64,000 nt of DNA. Source: Villigracilis sp024434165 (lineage in GTDB: Bacteria; Chloroflexota; Anaerolineae; Anaerolineales; Villigracilaceae). This document shows positions 8,583-17,945 of the stretch, one piece after another. The stretch spans positions 310,001 to 374,000 of the forward strand of contig SZPK01000008.1 of NCBI GenBank assembly GCA_030263665.1. The letters are read 5' to 3'. Within the stretch, counting starts at the first letter, position 1. Each line of letters opens with the position of its first letter. Under the pieces are notes generated by a model. That model did no database searches. It had not been told where the DNA came from and worked only from the letters and a program-made list of their open reading frames with translations. A program made the translations under genes and the position numbers.

Positions 8583-10049
8583 ATGACTCAACGCATATCC
8601 ATAGACCCGATCACCCGCCTGGAAGGACACGGCAAGATCGAGATCTTCCTCGACGAAAAAGGGAACGTTGCCAATTCCTATTTTCAAATCCCCGAACTGC
8701 GCGGCTTTGAGCGTTTCGTGGTGGGCCGCCCCATCGAGGAAATGCCCTTGCTGACCAACCGCATCTGCGGCGTATGCCCGGAGGCGCACCACATGGCGGC
8801 ATCCAAAGCTGCGGATGCGGTCTATCAGGTGGATCCGCCGCGCACGGCAAAAATGCTGCGTGAACTGCTCTACTCCGCGTTCTACTGCACCGATCACACC
8901 ACCCACTTCTATGCGCTGGGCGGACCGGATTTCGTAATGGGTCCCGATGCGCCCGTCGCCGAACGCAACATCCTCGGCGTAATTCACAAGGTCGGGCTGG
9001 AGATCGGCGGCAAGGTCATCCAGATGCGCAAGTACGGTCATGCCGCCGTCGAAATGATCGGCGGGCGCAAAGTGCACCCATGCACGTCCATTCCCGGCGG
9101 GGTAACCAAGGGCATCACCGAGGAACAACGCAAAGAACTGGAGGACATGGCGCACTGGGCGATTGAGTTCGCGCAGTTCAGCCTGAAGATCTTCAACGAC
9201 ATCGTGCTCGGCAACAAAATGTATGTTGATCTCATCCTCGGCGATGTGTACACCCACCGCACCTATTCGATGGGCACAGTGGATGCGAACAACAAGGTCA
9301 ATTTCTACGACGGCAAAGTGCGTGTGGTGGACCCGAACGGCAGGGAATTCGTCAAATACGCGCCGCACGAATACATGAATCACATCGCCGAACACGTCGA
9401 ACCGTGGACGTATCTCAAATTTCCATACCTCAAGAACGTCGGCTGGAAGGGCTTCGTGGATGGCGAGGAGTCGGGTATCTACACCGCCACGCCGCTCTCG
9501 CGCCTCAACGCCGCAGACGGCATGGCGACCCCGCGCGCGCAGGAGGAATACGACAAGTTCTACAAGACCCTCGGCGGCAAGCCCGTACATCAACGCCTCG
9601 CCACACATTGGGCGCGCCTGATCGAGCTGCTCTACGCCGCAGAACGCTGGCTGGAACTGGCGACCGACCCCGAAATCACCTCGCCGGATGTGCACGCCAA
9701 ACCGACCCGGATTCCGACGGAAGGAGTCGGCATTGTCGAGGCGCCGCGCGGCACGCTCACGCATCACTACTGGACCGACGAGCGGGGCGTCGTGACCAAA
9801 GCGAATCTCATCGTGGGCACCACCAACAACTACGCCCCGATCCAGATGTCCACGAACAAGGCGGCGCGCAGCCTCATCAGGGATGGCAATGTAAGCGAAG
9901 GACTGCTCAACATGGTCGAGATGGCGTTTCGCGCCTACGACCCGTGCTTCGGCTGTGCCACCCACTCCCTGCCGGGACAGATGCCGATGGAGATCGTCAT
10001 CCGCGACGCGGAGGGGAATCCGGTGGAAGTGTTGAAACAGTTTTGTTAA
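8583..10049 (+). CDS. mvhA: [NiFe] hydrogenase large subunit, group 3c type (MvhA)
   Basis: Catalytic subunit carrying the Ni-Fe site. The N-terminal nickel motif is RICGVCPEAHH and the C-terminal one is DPCFGCATH. The latter is followed by about 27 residues (starting SLPGQMPMEIV) that fit the C-terminal extension removed by a maturation endopeptidase after metal insertion. That protease is encoded at 10779. Length of 488 aa is typical. Together with MvhG, MvhD and HdrABC it should form a soluble hydrogen-dependent bifurcating complex. A GGAG ribosome site lies just before the ATG. Confidence 0.95.
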   Translation: MTQRISIDPITRLEGHGKIEIFLDEKGNVANSYFQIPELRGFERFVVGRPIEEMPLLTNRICGVCPEAHHMAASKAADAVYQVDPPRTAKMLRELLYSAFYCTDHTTHFYALGGPDFVMGPDAPVAERNILGVIHKVGLEIGGKVIQMRKYGHAAVEMIGGRKVHPCTSIPGGVTKGITEEQRKELEDMAHWAIEFAQFSLKIFNDIVLGNKMYVDLILGDVYTHRTYSMGTVDANNKVNFYDGKVRVVDPNGREFVKYAPHEYMNHIAEHVEPWTYLKFPYLKNVGWKGFVDGEESGIYTATPLSRLNAADGMATPRAQEEYDKFYKTLGGKPVHQRLATHWARLIELLYAAERWLELATDPEITSPDVHAKPTRIPTEGVGIVEAPRGTLTHHYWTDERGVVTKANLIVGTTNNYAPIQMSTNKAARSLIRDGNVSEGLLNMVEMAFRAYDPCFGCATHSLPGQMPMEIVIRDAEGNPVEVLKQFC

Positions 10050-10150
10050 TTCGTTCAATATATGTCATTCGGAGCAGCAGATGTAAACGAGAATCCAACC
10101 CAGTTTCGAAGTATCGGTTATGCAACCCGAGGTTTGGAAAGGAGAAAATC

Positions 10151-10678
10151 GTGAACAAGAATGTTTCGATGATCTGTTGTCTGATCTTGAGTTTGGCTGT
10201 TTCGGGTTGCGGGGCAGGCGGGGTATTCGGACCAACGTTGACTCCCACCTCAACGATTACGCCTGTCCCTACATCTACTCCCACATTCACTCCCACACCG
10301 CTGCCGCCTGCGATATCCAACGAAGTATGTGAGTGGACATTAAAATCCGCGACTTTATCAGAGACTTCCACATATGCACCCCAACTCCGTCCCAAGGAAG
10401 GCATCCTATTTTTAACAATCGAGTTCAACAACAAGGAAGGTTGCAGTTTAGCCGGTATCGCATTTGGCGGTGACGGGCGCGACGCGGTATTTGAGAAAGC
10501 CACCCTGCCTGGCGGAATACCATCCATCTGGGTGGTTGACAGCCAGGGTAATCGCTTCCTTGCAGTCGAAGTTGGAGAGAATTACATACTGATGGGAGTA
10601 AATAAAGAGTCCTCCGGGTTTGTACTTAACGTTGGCGATTTACCCCCGTTGGATCTCGAAGGGCACATCTCCAAATAA
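10151..10678 (+). CDS. Putative lipoprotein with Thr/Pro-rich linker
   Basis: Starts at GTG 10151 behind a GGAAAGGAG site. A hydrophobic signal ends in the lipobox LAVSGC, so the protein should be exported and lipidated at Cys. A Thr/Pro-rich linker (TPTSTPTFTPTPLP) leads to a globular domain of about 120 residues with one conserved-looking Cys (SNEVCEWTLKSA). I do not recognise the domain. The gene lies between mvhA and the hydrogenase protease, where an unrelated insertion would be surprising. Its sequence looks more AT-rich than the hydrogenase genes. Confidence 0.75.
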   Translation: MNKNVSMICCLILSLAVSGCGAGGVFGPTLTPTSTITPVPTSTPTFTPTPLPPAISNEVCEWTLKSATLSETSTYAPQLRPKEGILFLTIEFNNKEGCSLAGIAFGGDGRDAVFEKATLPGGIPSIWVVDSQGNRFLAVEVGENYILMGVNKESSGFVLNVGDLPPLDLEGHISK

Positions 10679-10778
10679 TTATGCCGCTTCAACATCCAAC
10701 CAGCGCGTATCCGGCGGCGGCCATAATTACCTGGTTGCCGGGCTAATCAATGGAAAATACATCTTCGAGAACGTTATC

Positions 10779-11321
10779 ATGAAAACCATCATCGTGGGTC
10801 TCGGCAACCCCATCCTGGGCGACGACGGCGTCGGATGGAAGGTTGCGGAGGAGGTAAGGAAACAATTACCCTCGTTCCCATCCCCTCTCTCCGAAGAAGA
10901 GGGGCGCAGGGATGAGGGTAACGTGGACGTGGTTTGTCTTTCGCTCGGCGGGCTGGGGCTGATGGAGCATCTCATCGGCTACCAGCGGGCAATCCTCGTG
11001 GATTCCTTTGCGATGGGCGAAAACGACCAGCCCGGTTCGATCCTGATCTTGAACCTGCACGACATACCGAATTACTCGGCGTATCACACCACCAGCGCGC
11101 ACGATACATCCCTGCAAAACGCGATTGAACTGGGCAGGGTGATGGGCGCGCAGCTGCCGGAGGAGGTGGAGGTGGTGGGCATTGCAACGGGACGCATTCA
11201 CGAATTCAGCGAGGAGCTTTCGTCGCCTGTTGCCGACGCCGTGCCGTTCGCGGCGCGGATCGTGCTCGACCTGCTGGCGCAGACGCCGAAGCGCAAGGAC
11301 GAAGTTCAATTGCAGCAGTAA
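10779..11321 (+). CDS. Hydrogenase maturation protease (HyaD/HycI family)
   Basis: Endopeptidase that removes the C-terminal extension of the large hydrogenase subunit after nickel insertion. The family opening GLGNPILGDDGVGW supplies the first metal-binding acid (Asp of GDD), VDSF the second, and HTTSAHDTSL the His region. The start at 10779 was chosen because this motif normally begins within ten residues of the N-terminus. Length of 180 aa is normal. It closes the Hdr-Mvh operon, and MvhA at 8583 is the obvious substrate. Confidence 0.9.
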   Translation: MKTIIVGLGNPILGDDGVGWKVAEEVRKQLPSFPSPLSEEEGRRDEGNVDVVCLSLGGLGLMEHLIGYQRAILVDSFAMGENDQPGSILILNLHDIPNYSAYHTTSAHDTSLQNAIELGRVMGAQLPEEVEVVGIATGRIHEFSEELSSPVADAVPFAARIVLDLLAQTPKRKDEVQLQQ

Positions 11322-11338
11322 GGGAAGGTTGAAGGAGG

Positions 11339-11367
11339 ACAACCCCCGGCGGTTCACCGGGGGTTGT
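11339..11367 (+). terminator. Hairpin after the hydrogenase operon
   Basis: An 11-bp stem (ACAACCCCCGG with CCGGGGGTTGT) closes 18 bases after the protease stop and is followed by a weak T-rich stretch (CTGATTTT). It separates the plus-strand operon from the convergent acetyltransferase gene and may serve both strands. Confidence 0.7.
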
Positions 11368-11421
11368 CTGATTTTACGGGATTCATCCGCCGTCTCATGC
11401 GGAATATGCCGGGGACGCCGT

Positions 11422-11904
11422 TTATTCCTTCAAATTCAACTTCATCCCAACGTGGGCTTTTTTGAATCCCAGCCGTTCGTAAAAACGATGCGCGTCTTTG
11501 CGCGTTTCGTGCGAGGTGAGCTGCATCACGTGCGCGCCGCGTTCCCTGGCGCGCGCGATGGCATATTCCATCATCTGCGCGCCGATGCCCCTGCCGCGGT
11601 GTTTTGAAGCCACGCGCACCGATTCGACCTGCGACCTCAGCCCGCCCTGAAAACTGATGGAGGGCAGGAACATCAAGTGAAGCGAGCCGACCACTTCGCC
11701 GTTCAGTTCTGCCACGATCAGTTCGTGGTTTCCATCGGCTTGGATCGCGTCGAGCGCCTTGAAATAGGCTTCGGGCAACGGGTTTTCGAGCCGCTCGCGC
11801 CGGCTGCCCAGTTCGTCATCTGCCAGCATGTGAACGATGGCAGGCAGGTCGGCTTGTGTTGCGCGGCGGAAGAGAAGCTCGTTGTTCATTGGCTGTCTAC
11901 TCAC
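11422..11904 (-). CDS. GNAT-family N-acetyltransferase
   Basis: 160-residue acyl-CoA-dependent acetyltransferase. The acetyl-CoA-binding motif A region reads VRVASKHRGRGIGAQMMEYAIARARERG, followed by the motif B-like RFYERLGFKKAHVGMKLNL, typical of small-molecule GNATs. The start is GTG 11904, supported by an AGGGAG site about ten bases upstream; the in-frame ATG at 11889 lacks such a site. Substrate unknown. It is the last gene of the minus-strand run from 14110 downward. Confidence 0.85.
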   Translation of the reverse strand: MSRQPMNNELLFRRATQADLPAIVHMLADDELGSRRERLENPLPEAYFKALDAIQADGNHELIVAELNGEVVGSLHLMFLPSISFQGGLRSQVESVRVASKHRGRGIGAQMMEYAIARARERGAHVMQLTSHETRKDAHRFYERLGFKKAHVGMKLNLKE

Positions 11905-11953
11905 CCAAAAAATCTCCCTGCAGACTGCGTGGTTTTCTCAAAGCGGACTGCTC

Positions 11954-12250
11954 TTACTTATGGTGAAGCAACCCGCCATAGCGCGGATTCCTTCGGATGT
12001 ACGCCGCAACATACGAGCACATCGGGATCACGCGCAGGGATTTTTCCTTTGCGTATTCGAGCGCGGCTTGCGTAATCTTTCCCGCCACGCCCTGCCCGCG
12101 AAACTCATACGGCACGCCGACGTGCATCATCACGATGGTATTACCGTCTTCCATGTAATCGAGTTTGGCGAGCCGGCCGTCAATCCAGGCTTCGAAGCGG
12201 TTCTCCGCCGGGTTATGAAAGACTTCCAGCTGATCGAGTTCGACCTGCAT
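11954..12250 (-). CDS. Small GNAT-type acetyltransferase (YjdJ-like)
   Basis: 98-residue minimal acetyltransferase-like protein. VPYEFRGQGVAGKITQAALEYAKE matches the acetyl-CoA pyrophosphate loop, and the C-terminal part (RVIPMCSYVAAYIRRNPRY) is typical of the short YjdJ-like group. The start at 12250 lies one base beyond the stop of the agmatinase gene, with AAAGGT upstream, so the two are co-translated. Substrate unknown. Confidence 0.82.
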   Translation of the reverse strand: MQVELDQLEVFHNPAENRFEAWIDGRLAKLDYMEDGNTIVMMHVGVPYEFRGQGVAGKITQAALEYAKEKSLRVIPMCSYVAAYIRRNPRYGGLLHHK

Positions 12251-12251
12251 T

Positions 12252-13151
12252 TCAACCTTTTCTCTGCCGCTTGCGCGCAATGACGGCAATATATTCCATG
12301 ATGATTTTCAAACCGGCGAACACCGTCGCTTCGGAGGGGTCGAGCGGAGGCGCGATCTCCACCACATCCAAGCCCGCCAGCGGCAGATCCTGCATCCCCT
12401 TGAGCAGCGTCAGCACGTCGCGCGAGGTCAGCCCGCCAAATTCGGGGATGCCCGTGCCCGGCGCAGCGGACGGGTCGAGGCAGTCAATATCGAGCGAAAT
12501 GTGCACGGCGTCGCAATCGTTGAGGATGTTATAGACGCTGTCTGCCACGTTGCGGATGCCGCGCTCGGCGACATCGGCGGCGGTGTACACGTGGATGCCG
12601 CCGTTCTCGATCAGGTCAATCTCCTGATCCTCCCATGAGCGCAAGCCCACCATGCACACGTCGTGCGTTTCGATCCCGAATTCCAGCGCGCGGCGCATGG
12701 TGTTCGCGTGCGAGAGCTTGGAGCCGTCGAAGAAATCGCACAGATCGGGGTGCGCATCCACCCACAATACGCCGAGGCGCAGGTCCTTGTAACGCTCGCG
12801 CTGTCCCTGCAAAATGGGAATGGTCACCGAATGGTCGCCGCCGAGCAGAATCGGCATGTTCGGCAGGGCTGCCACCTGCCGCCGGACTTTCACAAAATCC
12901 ACTTCGGGATTCACGATTTCGATGTCTCCGAGGTCGCACACCTTCATATCCATTAGCCGCGTGCGGTCCTCGCTGAACGGAGTCAGATGCCGCGACCAAT
13001 AACGCAGGCGTGCGGGCGCGAGCGCCGCTCCCTTGCGCGCGCTGGCAAGCCCGTCGAACGGAATACCGATAATGCTGAAATCCGCCTCTTCGGGTGTGAT
13101 GCCCGGGCGGTGCAGGTCGCCCCAATAGCCGTGATTGCCATCCTCGGTCAT
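12252..13151 (-). CDS. speB: Agmatinase/arginase-family ureohydrolase
   Basis: Binuclear manganese hydrolase of the ureohydrolase family. Metal-ligand motifs are LGGDHSVT, WVDAHPDLCD and HISLDIDCLDPS, all intact. The closing DVVEIAPPLDPSEATV is typical of the agmatinase branch. It would most likely cleave agmatine to putrescine and urea, but related guanidino substrates cannot be excluded from sequence alone. It is coupled to the small GNAT gene downstream, and a terminator of the cytochrome gene lies upstream. Confidence 0.87.
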   Translation of the reverse strand: MTEDGNHGYWGDLHRPGITPEEADFSIIGIPFDGLASARKGAALAPARLRYWSRHLTPFSEDRTRLMDMKVCDLGDIEIVNPEVDFVKVRRQVAALPNMPILLGGDHSVTIPILQGQRERYKDLRLGVLWVDAHPDLCDFFDGSKLSHANTMRRALEFGIETHDVCMVGLRSWEDQEIDLIENGGIHVYTAADVAERGIRNVADSVYNILNDCDAVHISLDIDCLDPSAAPGTGIPEFGGLTSRDVLTLLKGMQDLPLAGLDVVEIAPPLDPSEATVFAGLKIIMEYIAVIARKRQRKG

Positions 13152-13184
13152 GTCGTCTCTCCTTGCGCTGATTTTACCGTTAAA

Positions 13185-13214
13185 GAAAAAGGCGGACAGC
13201 GCTCACTGTCCGCC
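13185..13214 (-). terminator. Rho-independent terminator of the cytochrome c gene
   Basis: On the minus strand a 9-bp GC stem (GGCGGACAG with CTGTCCGCC) is followed by TTTTTCTTT, 20 bases after the stop of the cytochrome gene. Confidence 0.85.
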
Positions 13215-13234
13215 AATATCATTGCAAATCATCT

Positions 13235-14110
13235 TCATTTCGAATTGATGAACGCAATCAACGCTTCGATCTCGGCTTCAGATAAATTCAAGTCCGGCAT
13301 TTTCGTATTTGAGTTGACGGAAGCCGGGTCTTTCAACCGCAATCGCAACACCTCTTCACTTGCAGAAAAACTCGTCAGATTCGGCGCGCCCATTTCGATA
13401 TGGACGCTATCCCTGGCTTGTGCCTTGTCATTGAGATGACAGGTAATGCAGCCTTTTGCGATGAACAACCGCCGGCCAAACTCCGCTTGAGAGATGGACG
13501 CTTCGCCCGCGGCTTGGACTGGCAAATCGTCCTGCGCCTCCACCTTCGGGACGGTTGATCCCGGTATGAAGGAAGCGAGTCCAACCGCCAGGCAAAGAGC
13601 AGTGACGGCGAAGGCAGCGCGGCTTTTGGTTCGCAATGCGAAGAACAAACCGAGCATTCCCAGCCCGAAGGCAGCCATGCGAATGATGAGCATGTAAGGA
13701 ACGGGCTCGGCGGCAACAGGCTGACTGACTGCCGTCGCAGTCGGAGCAACAACTGTGATGACCGGCATGGGTTGTGGGAACGAGTATGCTTCCACAATCC
13801 AATTCCAATCCCCTTCCTTTGGCAAGGTGACTGTCGCGGAATAATGCCCTGTAATGTCATCTTCTTTGGCTGTGACGGTGAACTGCTCTTCTTTGGGCAA
13901 TGTGAATGTGATGGTTGGAGATAAGCCCGGGGCGGGCGAAATGCCATGCTGGCGAACCATGAAGCCGATCGTCAGCGGCTCGCCAGCCACAACACGTACC
14001 GGCAGCCCATCGAGTGTGACAACCGCCCATCCGCCCGCGAAGGCTGGGATGGAAACCGCCAACGAAAGAATCAATGCGACAGCAATCGCAACACGAAATC
14101 GGGAACTCAT
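13235..14110 (-). CDS. Membrane-anchored c-type cytochrome with N-terminal FixH/Ig-like region
   Basis: A signal peptide (VALILSLAVSIPAFAGG) leads to an extracytoplasmic beta-type domain (about residues 28-120), then two membrane helices (MLIIRMAAFGLGMLGLFFAL and AAFAVTALCLAVGLASFI). A C-terminal mono-haem cytochrome c domain has haem motif GCITCH and likely distal ligand Met in TKMPDL. The cytochrome ends with EIEALIAFINSK, the usual terminal helix. It probably carries electrons at the outer face of the membrane. The N-terminal domain resembles FixH or copper-homeostasis proteins only loosely. Confidence 0.82.
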   Translation of the reverse strand: MSSRFRVAIAVALILSLAVSIPAFAGGWAVVTLDGLPVRVVAGEPLTIGFMVRQHGISPAPGLSPTITFTLPKEEQFTVTAKEDDITGHYSATVTLPKEGDWNWIVEAYSFPQPMPVITVVAPTATAVSQPVAAEPVPYMLIIRMAAFGLGMLGLFFALRTKSRAAFAVTALCLAVGLASFIPGSTVPKVEAQDDLPVQAAGEASISQAEFGRRLFIAKGCITCHLNDKAQARDSVHIEMGAPNLTSFSASEEVLRLRLKDPASVNSNTKMPDLNLSEAEIEALIAFINSK

Positions 14111-14173
14111 ATCAGCCTCCAGTAAGTTGATTTACAGGAGTACACCGCCAAATGCAGAATGGTTCCCGAGTTC

Positions 14174-14638
14174 TTATGGCTCCACCCAAACGATAAAGTT
14201 AATTTCCTTATCCGCTGCTTTTGCGTTGACTTCCCAACAGCCTTCCGACGGGAAGTACAAGCCCGTTGCCTGGAAACGGGTCGGGTAACAGCAAGGCACA
14301 TGCGATTCGAGCGCGGGCGCATCGCCGTCCAGCCGCCTGCCCGTGATGATCAACTCGGCGCCCTCGGGGCGAAACCAGCCCACTTTGATGCCTTCTTCGA
14401 GGACAAGCGGGAAATCCTTTTGTGACCCAGCCCACCAGGCAGATGCCATTATGGAAGAGTCTTCATTGACAAAGTAATACTCAAACTCCGGCGTGTTCAG
14501 CACGGCGGCATCTTCGGGCGGTTTGACCCAGACCGGTTCGGTAACGGGACAGTTCCGTTTGGCGGAGCAGCCGTTCAGGAGAACGGCAAGTATCAAAGCA
14601 AGGATTAAACCGAATCGAATGCGCTGGTTCATGTTCAT
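14174..14638 (-). CDS. Putative lipoprotein, function unknown
   Basis: Starts at 14638 behind an AAGGAG box. The signal sequence ends in lipobox VLLNGC. The mature part of about 130 residues contains a CCYPTRF motif and ends GCWEVNAKAADKEINFIVWVEP, a pattern seen in small beta-rich exported proteins. It lies upstream of, and in the same direction as, the cytochrome c gene with 63 bases between, so the two may be co-transcribed. Confidence 0.75.
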   Translation of the reverse strand: MNMNQRIRFGLILALILAVLLNGCSAKRNCPVTEPVWVKPPEDAAVLNTPEFEYYFVNEDSSIMASAWWAGSQKDFPLVLEEGIKVGWFRPEGAELIITGRRLDGDAPALESHVPCCYPTRFQATGLYFPSEGCWEVNAKAADKEINFIVWVEP

Positions 14639-14739
14639 TACCAATTGCTCCTTGCGCCGGGGACTGCGGCTTGAGCGTGCCATGTACGGTAGAAAGAAAA
14701 CAATCGAATATGGCGGTTCATGTTCATTACCTCTTTCTC

Positions 14740-15504
14740 TCAGGGTTCGAGCGACTCCGCAATCTTGAGGGCTTCTTCAAGTGACAAGTCTGTTTCGAGG
14801 CGGTAAGTGACGGTATCGTCTGCCCAGATGAGGACGTTGCCATTTACGATGCGGGTGAAATCCAGGTCGCCGTTGGTGAAGCGAAGTGGGTAAGGTCCCA
14901 CCGCCCAAATGGCGCGGACTCCGTCCACGGTGGTTTCTTCAATGAGGGTAGGTGAGACTTTGGTGATCGCCCAACTTCCGGGCGGGACAAAGTGCAGGCT
15001 CATCAAAACAGATTCGGGATTCTGCGGGTCGAGCCAGACGAGGATGGTCATATTCCCGTCGGCATTTTGAACGAAAACATAATCCGGTTCGCCAATGTCC
15101 GCTGGATATGCGGGAAGCAGGATCGGGTAATTGACTCGTTTCTGCGCGTCTGCGAGCGTGGTCTTTCCGGCAATGGTTTCAAGAAAGGGCAGGGATGAAA
15201 TGGGTGTGGCTGTGCTGGGAGCGATGGTTTGAATCGGTTCTGCCGTCGGCTCGATGGGCTGCGGGAAGATGCGCACGATTCCAATTTGGATGAATTCAAG
15301 GATGGCGGCGCGCGCAGGCGGGATGAGCAAAAGGCTGAGGAGGAGAATCAGCGCGATGGTCAGCGACCAAGCCCAGGTCTTGGAAATGAGGCGCGGTGAC
15401 CTGGCAGGGCGCAGACGTGCGGAGACGAATCCGGCAATGTCGGGCGTGGGCGGATAGTCCATCCCTTTTGCGATCTCGGTGAGTTGCTTTTCGAATTCGT
15501 TCAT
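14740..15504 (-). CDS. Probable membrane anti-sigma factor with DUF4367-like exterior
   Basis: About 50 cytoplasmic residues (MNEFEKQLTEIAKGM...) precede one membrane helix (WSLTIALILLLSLLLIPPARA), then an exported C-terminal domain of about 180 residues. It overlaps the sigma factor gene by four bases, the classic sigma/anti-sigma arrangement. No zinc-binding HxxxCxxC motif is seen, so it would be a ZAS-less type. The outer part may sense an envelope signal. Confidence 0.75.
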   Translation of the reverse strand: MNEFEKQLTEIAKGMDYPPTPDIAGFVSARLRPARSPRLISKTWAWSLTIALILLLSLLLIPPARAAILEFIQIGIVRIFPQPIEPTAEPIQTIAPSTATPISSLPFLETIAGKTTLADAQKRVNYPILLPAYPADIGEPDYVFVQNADGNMTILVWLDPQNPESVLMSLHFVPPGSWAITKVSPTLIEETTVDGVRAIWAVGPYPLRFTNGDLDFTRIVNGNVLIWADDTVTYRLETDLSLEEALKIAESLEP

Positions 15505-16061
15505 GCCTCGCGTCCTTCGGAGAGGAGGGGAAAATCCTGCTTGATGATCTGGCGTAATTTTTCGAGCGCGCGATTCAAACGCGATTTGACCGTGCCTTCC
15601 GCAATGTTCAAGGCTTGGGCTGTTTCATGTACAGGAAGTTCGAGGAAATAACGCAGGTAGATAATTTGCTGATCTGTGAAGTCGAGCGTTTGGACGGCTT
15701 GCCAAAGCGCATCCGCTTCCATGTGTTGTGTGCTTTTTTCTTCGATGGTGGTGGATGATGATTCGTTGCGGAAGGCGCGTGTGAGCGCAGCAAGATAGCG
15801 GCTTGCAGAACGCCGCCGGTTGCTGGCTAGGTTGGATGCGATGCTCAAGAGCCAGGGACGCAGCGGGCGCGACGGGTCGAAACGCCCTAGATATTTCCAG
15901 GCGCGCAAAAAGGTTTCCTGGGCAATGTCTTCGGCTTCGTCGGGGTCGCCCAGGAGCAGGTAGGCAAACCGGAAGACCGCCTGCTGGTGCGCCAGCATGA
16001 GCGGCTCCCAGGCTGCCGTGTCGCCGTTTGCAGCATGGCGGGCTAGGGTGGATTCATCCAA
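15501..16061 (-). CDS. ECF-family RNA polymerase sigma factor
   Basis: 186-residue sigma-70 family protein. Region 2 includes RFAYLLLGDPDEAEDIAQETFLRAWKYLGRF and region 4 includes VQTLDFTDQQIIYLRYFLELPVHETAQALNIAEGTVKSRLNRALEKLR, the helix-turn-helix that reads the -35 element. It overlaps the downstream membrane protein by ATGA. It likely controls a small envelope-response regulon, possibly its own operon. Confidence 0.93.
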   Translation of the reverse strand: MDESTLARHAANGDTAAWEPLMLAHQQAVFRFAYLLLGDPDEAEDIAQETFLRAWKYLGRFDPSRPLRPWLLSIASNLASNRRRSASRYLAALTRAFRNESSSTTIEEKSTQHMEADALWQAVQTLDFTDQQIIYLRYFLELPVHETAQALNIAEGTVKSRLNRALEKLRQIIKQDFPLLSEGREA

Positions 16062-16527
16062 ATGCGCCTCTCCGGAGAGGTATTCTATTCAAAAATACTA
16101 CACCGGCTGGCTGGCATTGGTTCCATTAATAGGGTCATTGACCCTCCCCCTGTTTGCTCTTAAAATGACCCCATGCCGAAAATCGCAGGTTTCTACCTCC
16201 CTGACCACGACCCTCCAGCGTGAGCGGCTGTCTTTTAATTGTTTCCAAGTGCGTCGCACCTTAATTATCTCAAGTTGCCACCTTCCAATAGACTTTCCAG
16301 GTTTCCCGTCAAAAACCCTCACCCTGCCCTCTCCCACCGGGAGAGGGGGAGTCGTCCAAGGAAAAATAACCTTCATTGGGGTGAGGGAAGACCCTTGAAA
16401 CCAAGCTAGCAACTTGGGTTGATTAATTGGACTCGTCTCAACGAGTAGATTTGCCTTCTTTATCAGACAAAACCAACCCGTCTGGTGCGACGCATTATTT
16501 GCCTTTAGTTAATAGTATGGAGGAACC
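16062..16527. other. Intergenic region between ECF sigma (-) and kamA (+)
   Basis: No convincing gene. It must hold divergent promoters for the sigma factor operon and kamA. Its only clear structure is the nested inverted repeat at 16316-16387. The kamA ribosome site (GGAGG) lies just before 16528. Confidence 0.6.
16316..16387. repeat. Nested inverted repeat (CCCTCACCC type)
   Basis: An outer pair, CCCTCACCC (16316-16324) and GGGTGAGGG (16379-16387), encloses a 9-bp hairpin, CCCTCTCCC with GGGAGAGGG (16327-16347). Wording and nesting match a type of interspersed repeat common between bacterial genes. Confidence 0.75.
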
Positions 16528-17859
<1,332 letters not shown>

Positions 17860-17888
17860 TACGGCAATGTACAGGGGCTGATATACTT

Positions 17889-17924
17889 AGACCTGACGGG
17901 CGGATGGAGTCGTCCGTCAGGTCT
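17889..17924 (+). terminator. Hairpin after kamA
   Basis: An 11-bp stem (AGACCTGACGG with CCGTCAGGTCT) begins 30 bases after the kamA stop. The following tract (ATTCAATC) is not U-rich, so termination strength is doubtful. Confidence 0.55.
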
Positions 17925-17945
17925 ATTCAATCAAGGAGATAATCC

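Noticed and set aside
8568..10058. 496-codon minus-strand frame opposite mvhA
   Set aside because: Exact antisense to a full hydrogenase large subunit; composition is typical of shadow frames in GC-rich DNA.
10620..10778. Longer start for the hydrogenase maturation protease
   Set aside because: The extension overlaps the lipoprotein gene end and lacks the conserved opening; GLGNPILGDD sits at the N-terminus when starting at 10779.
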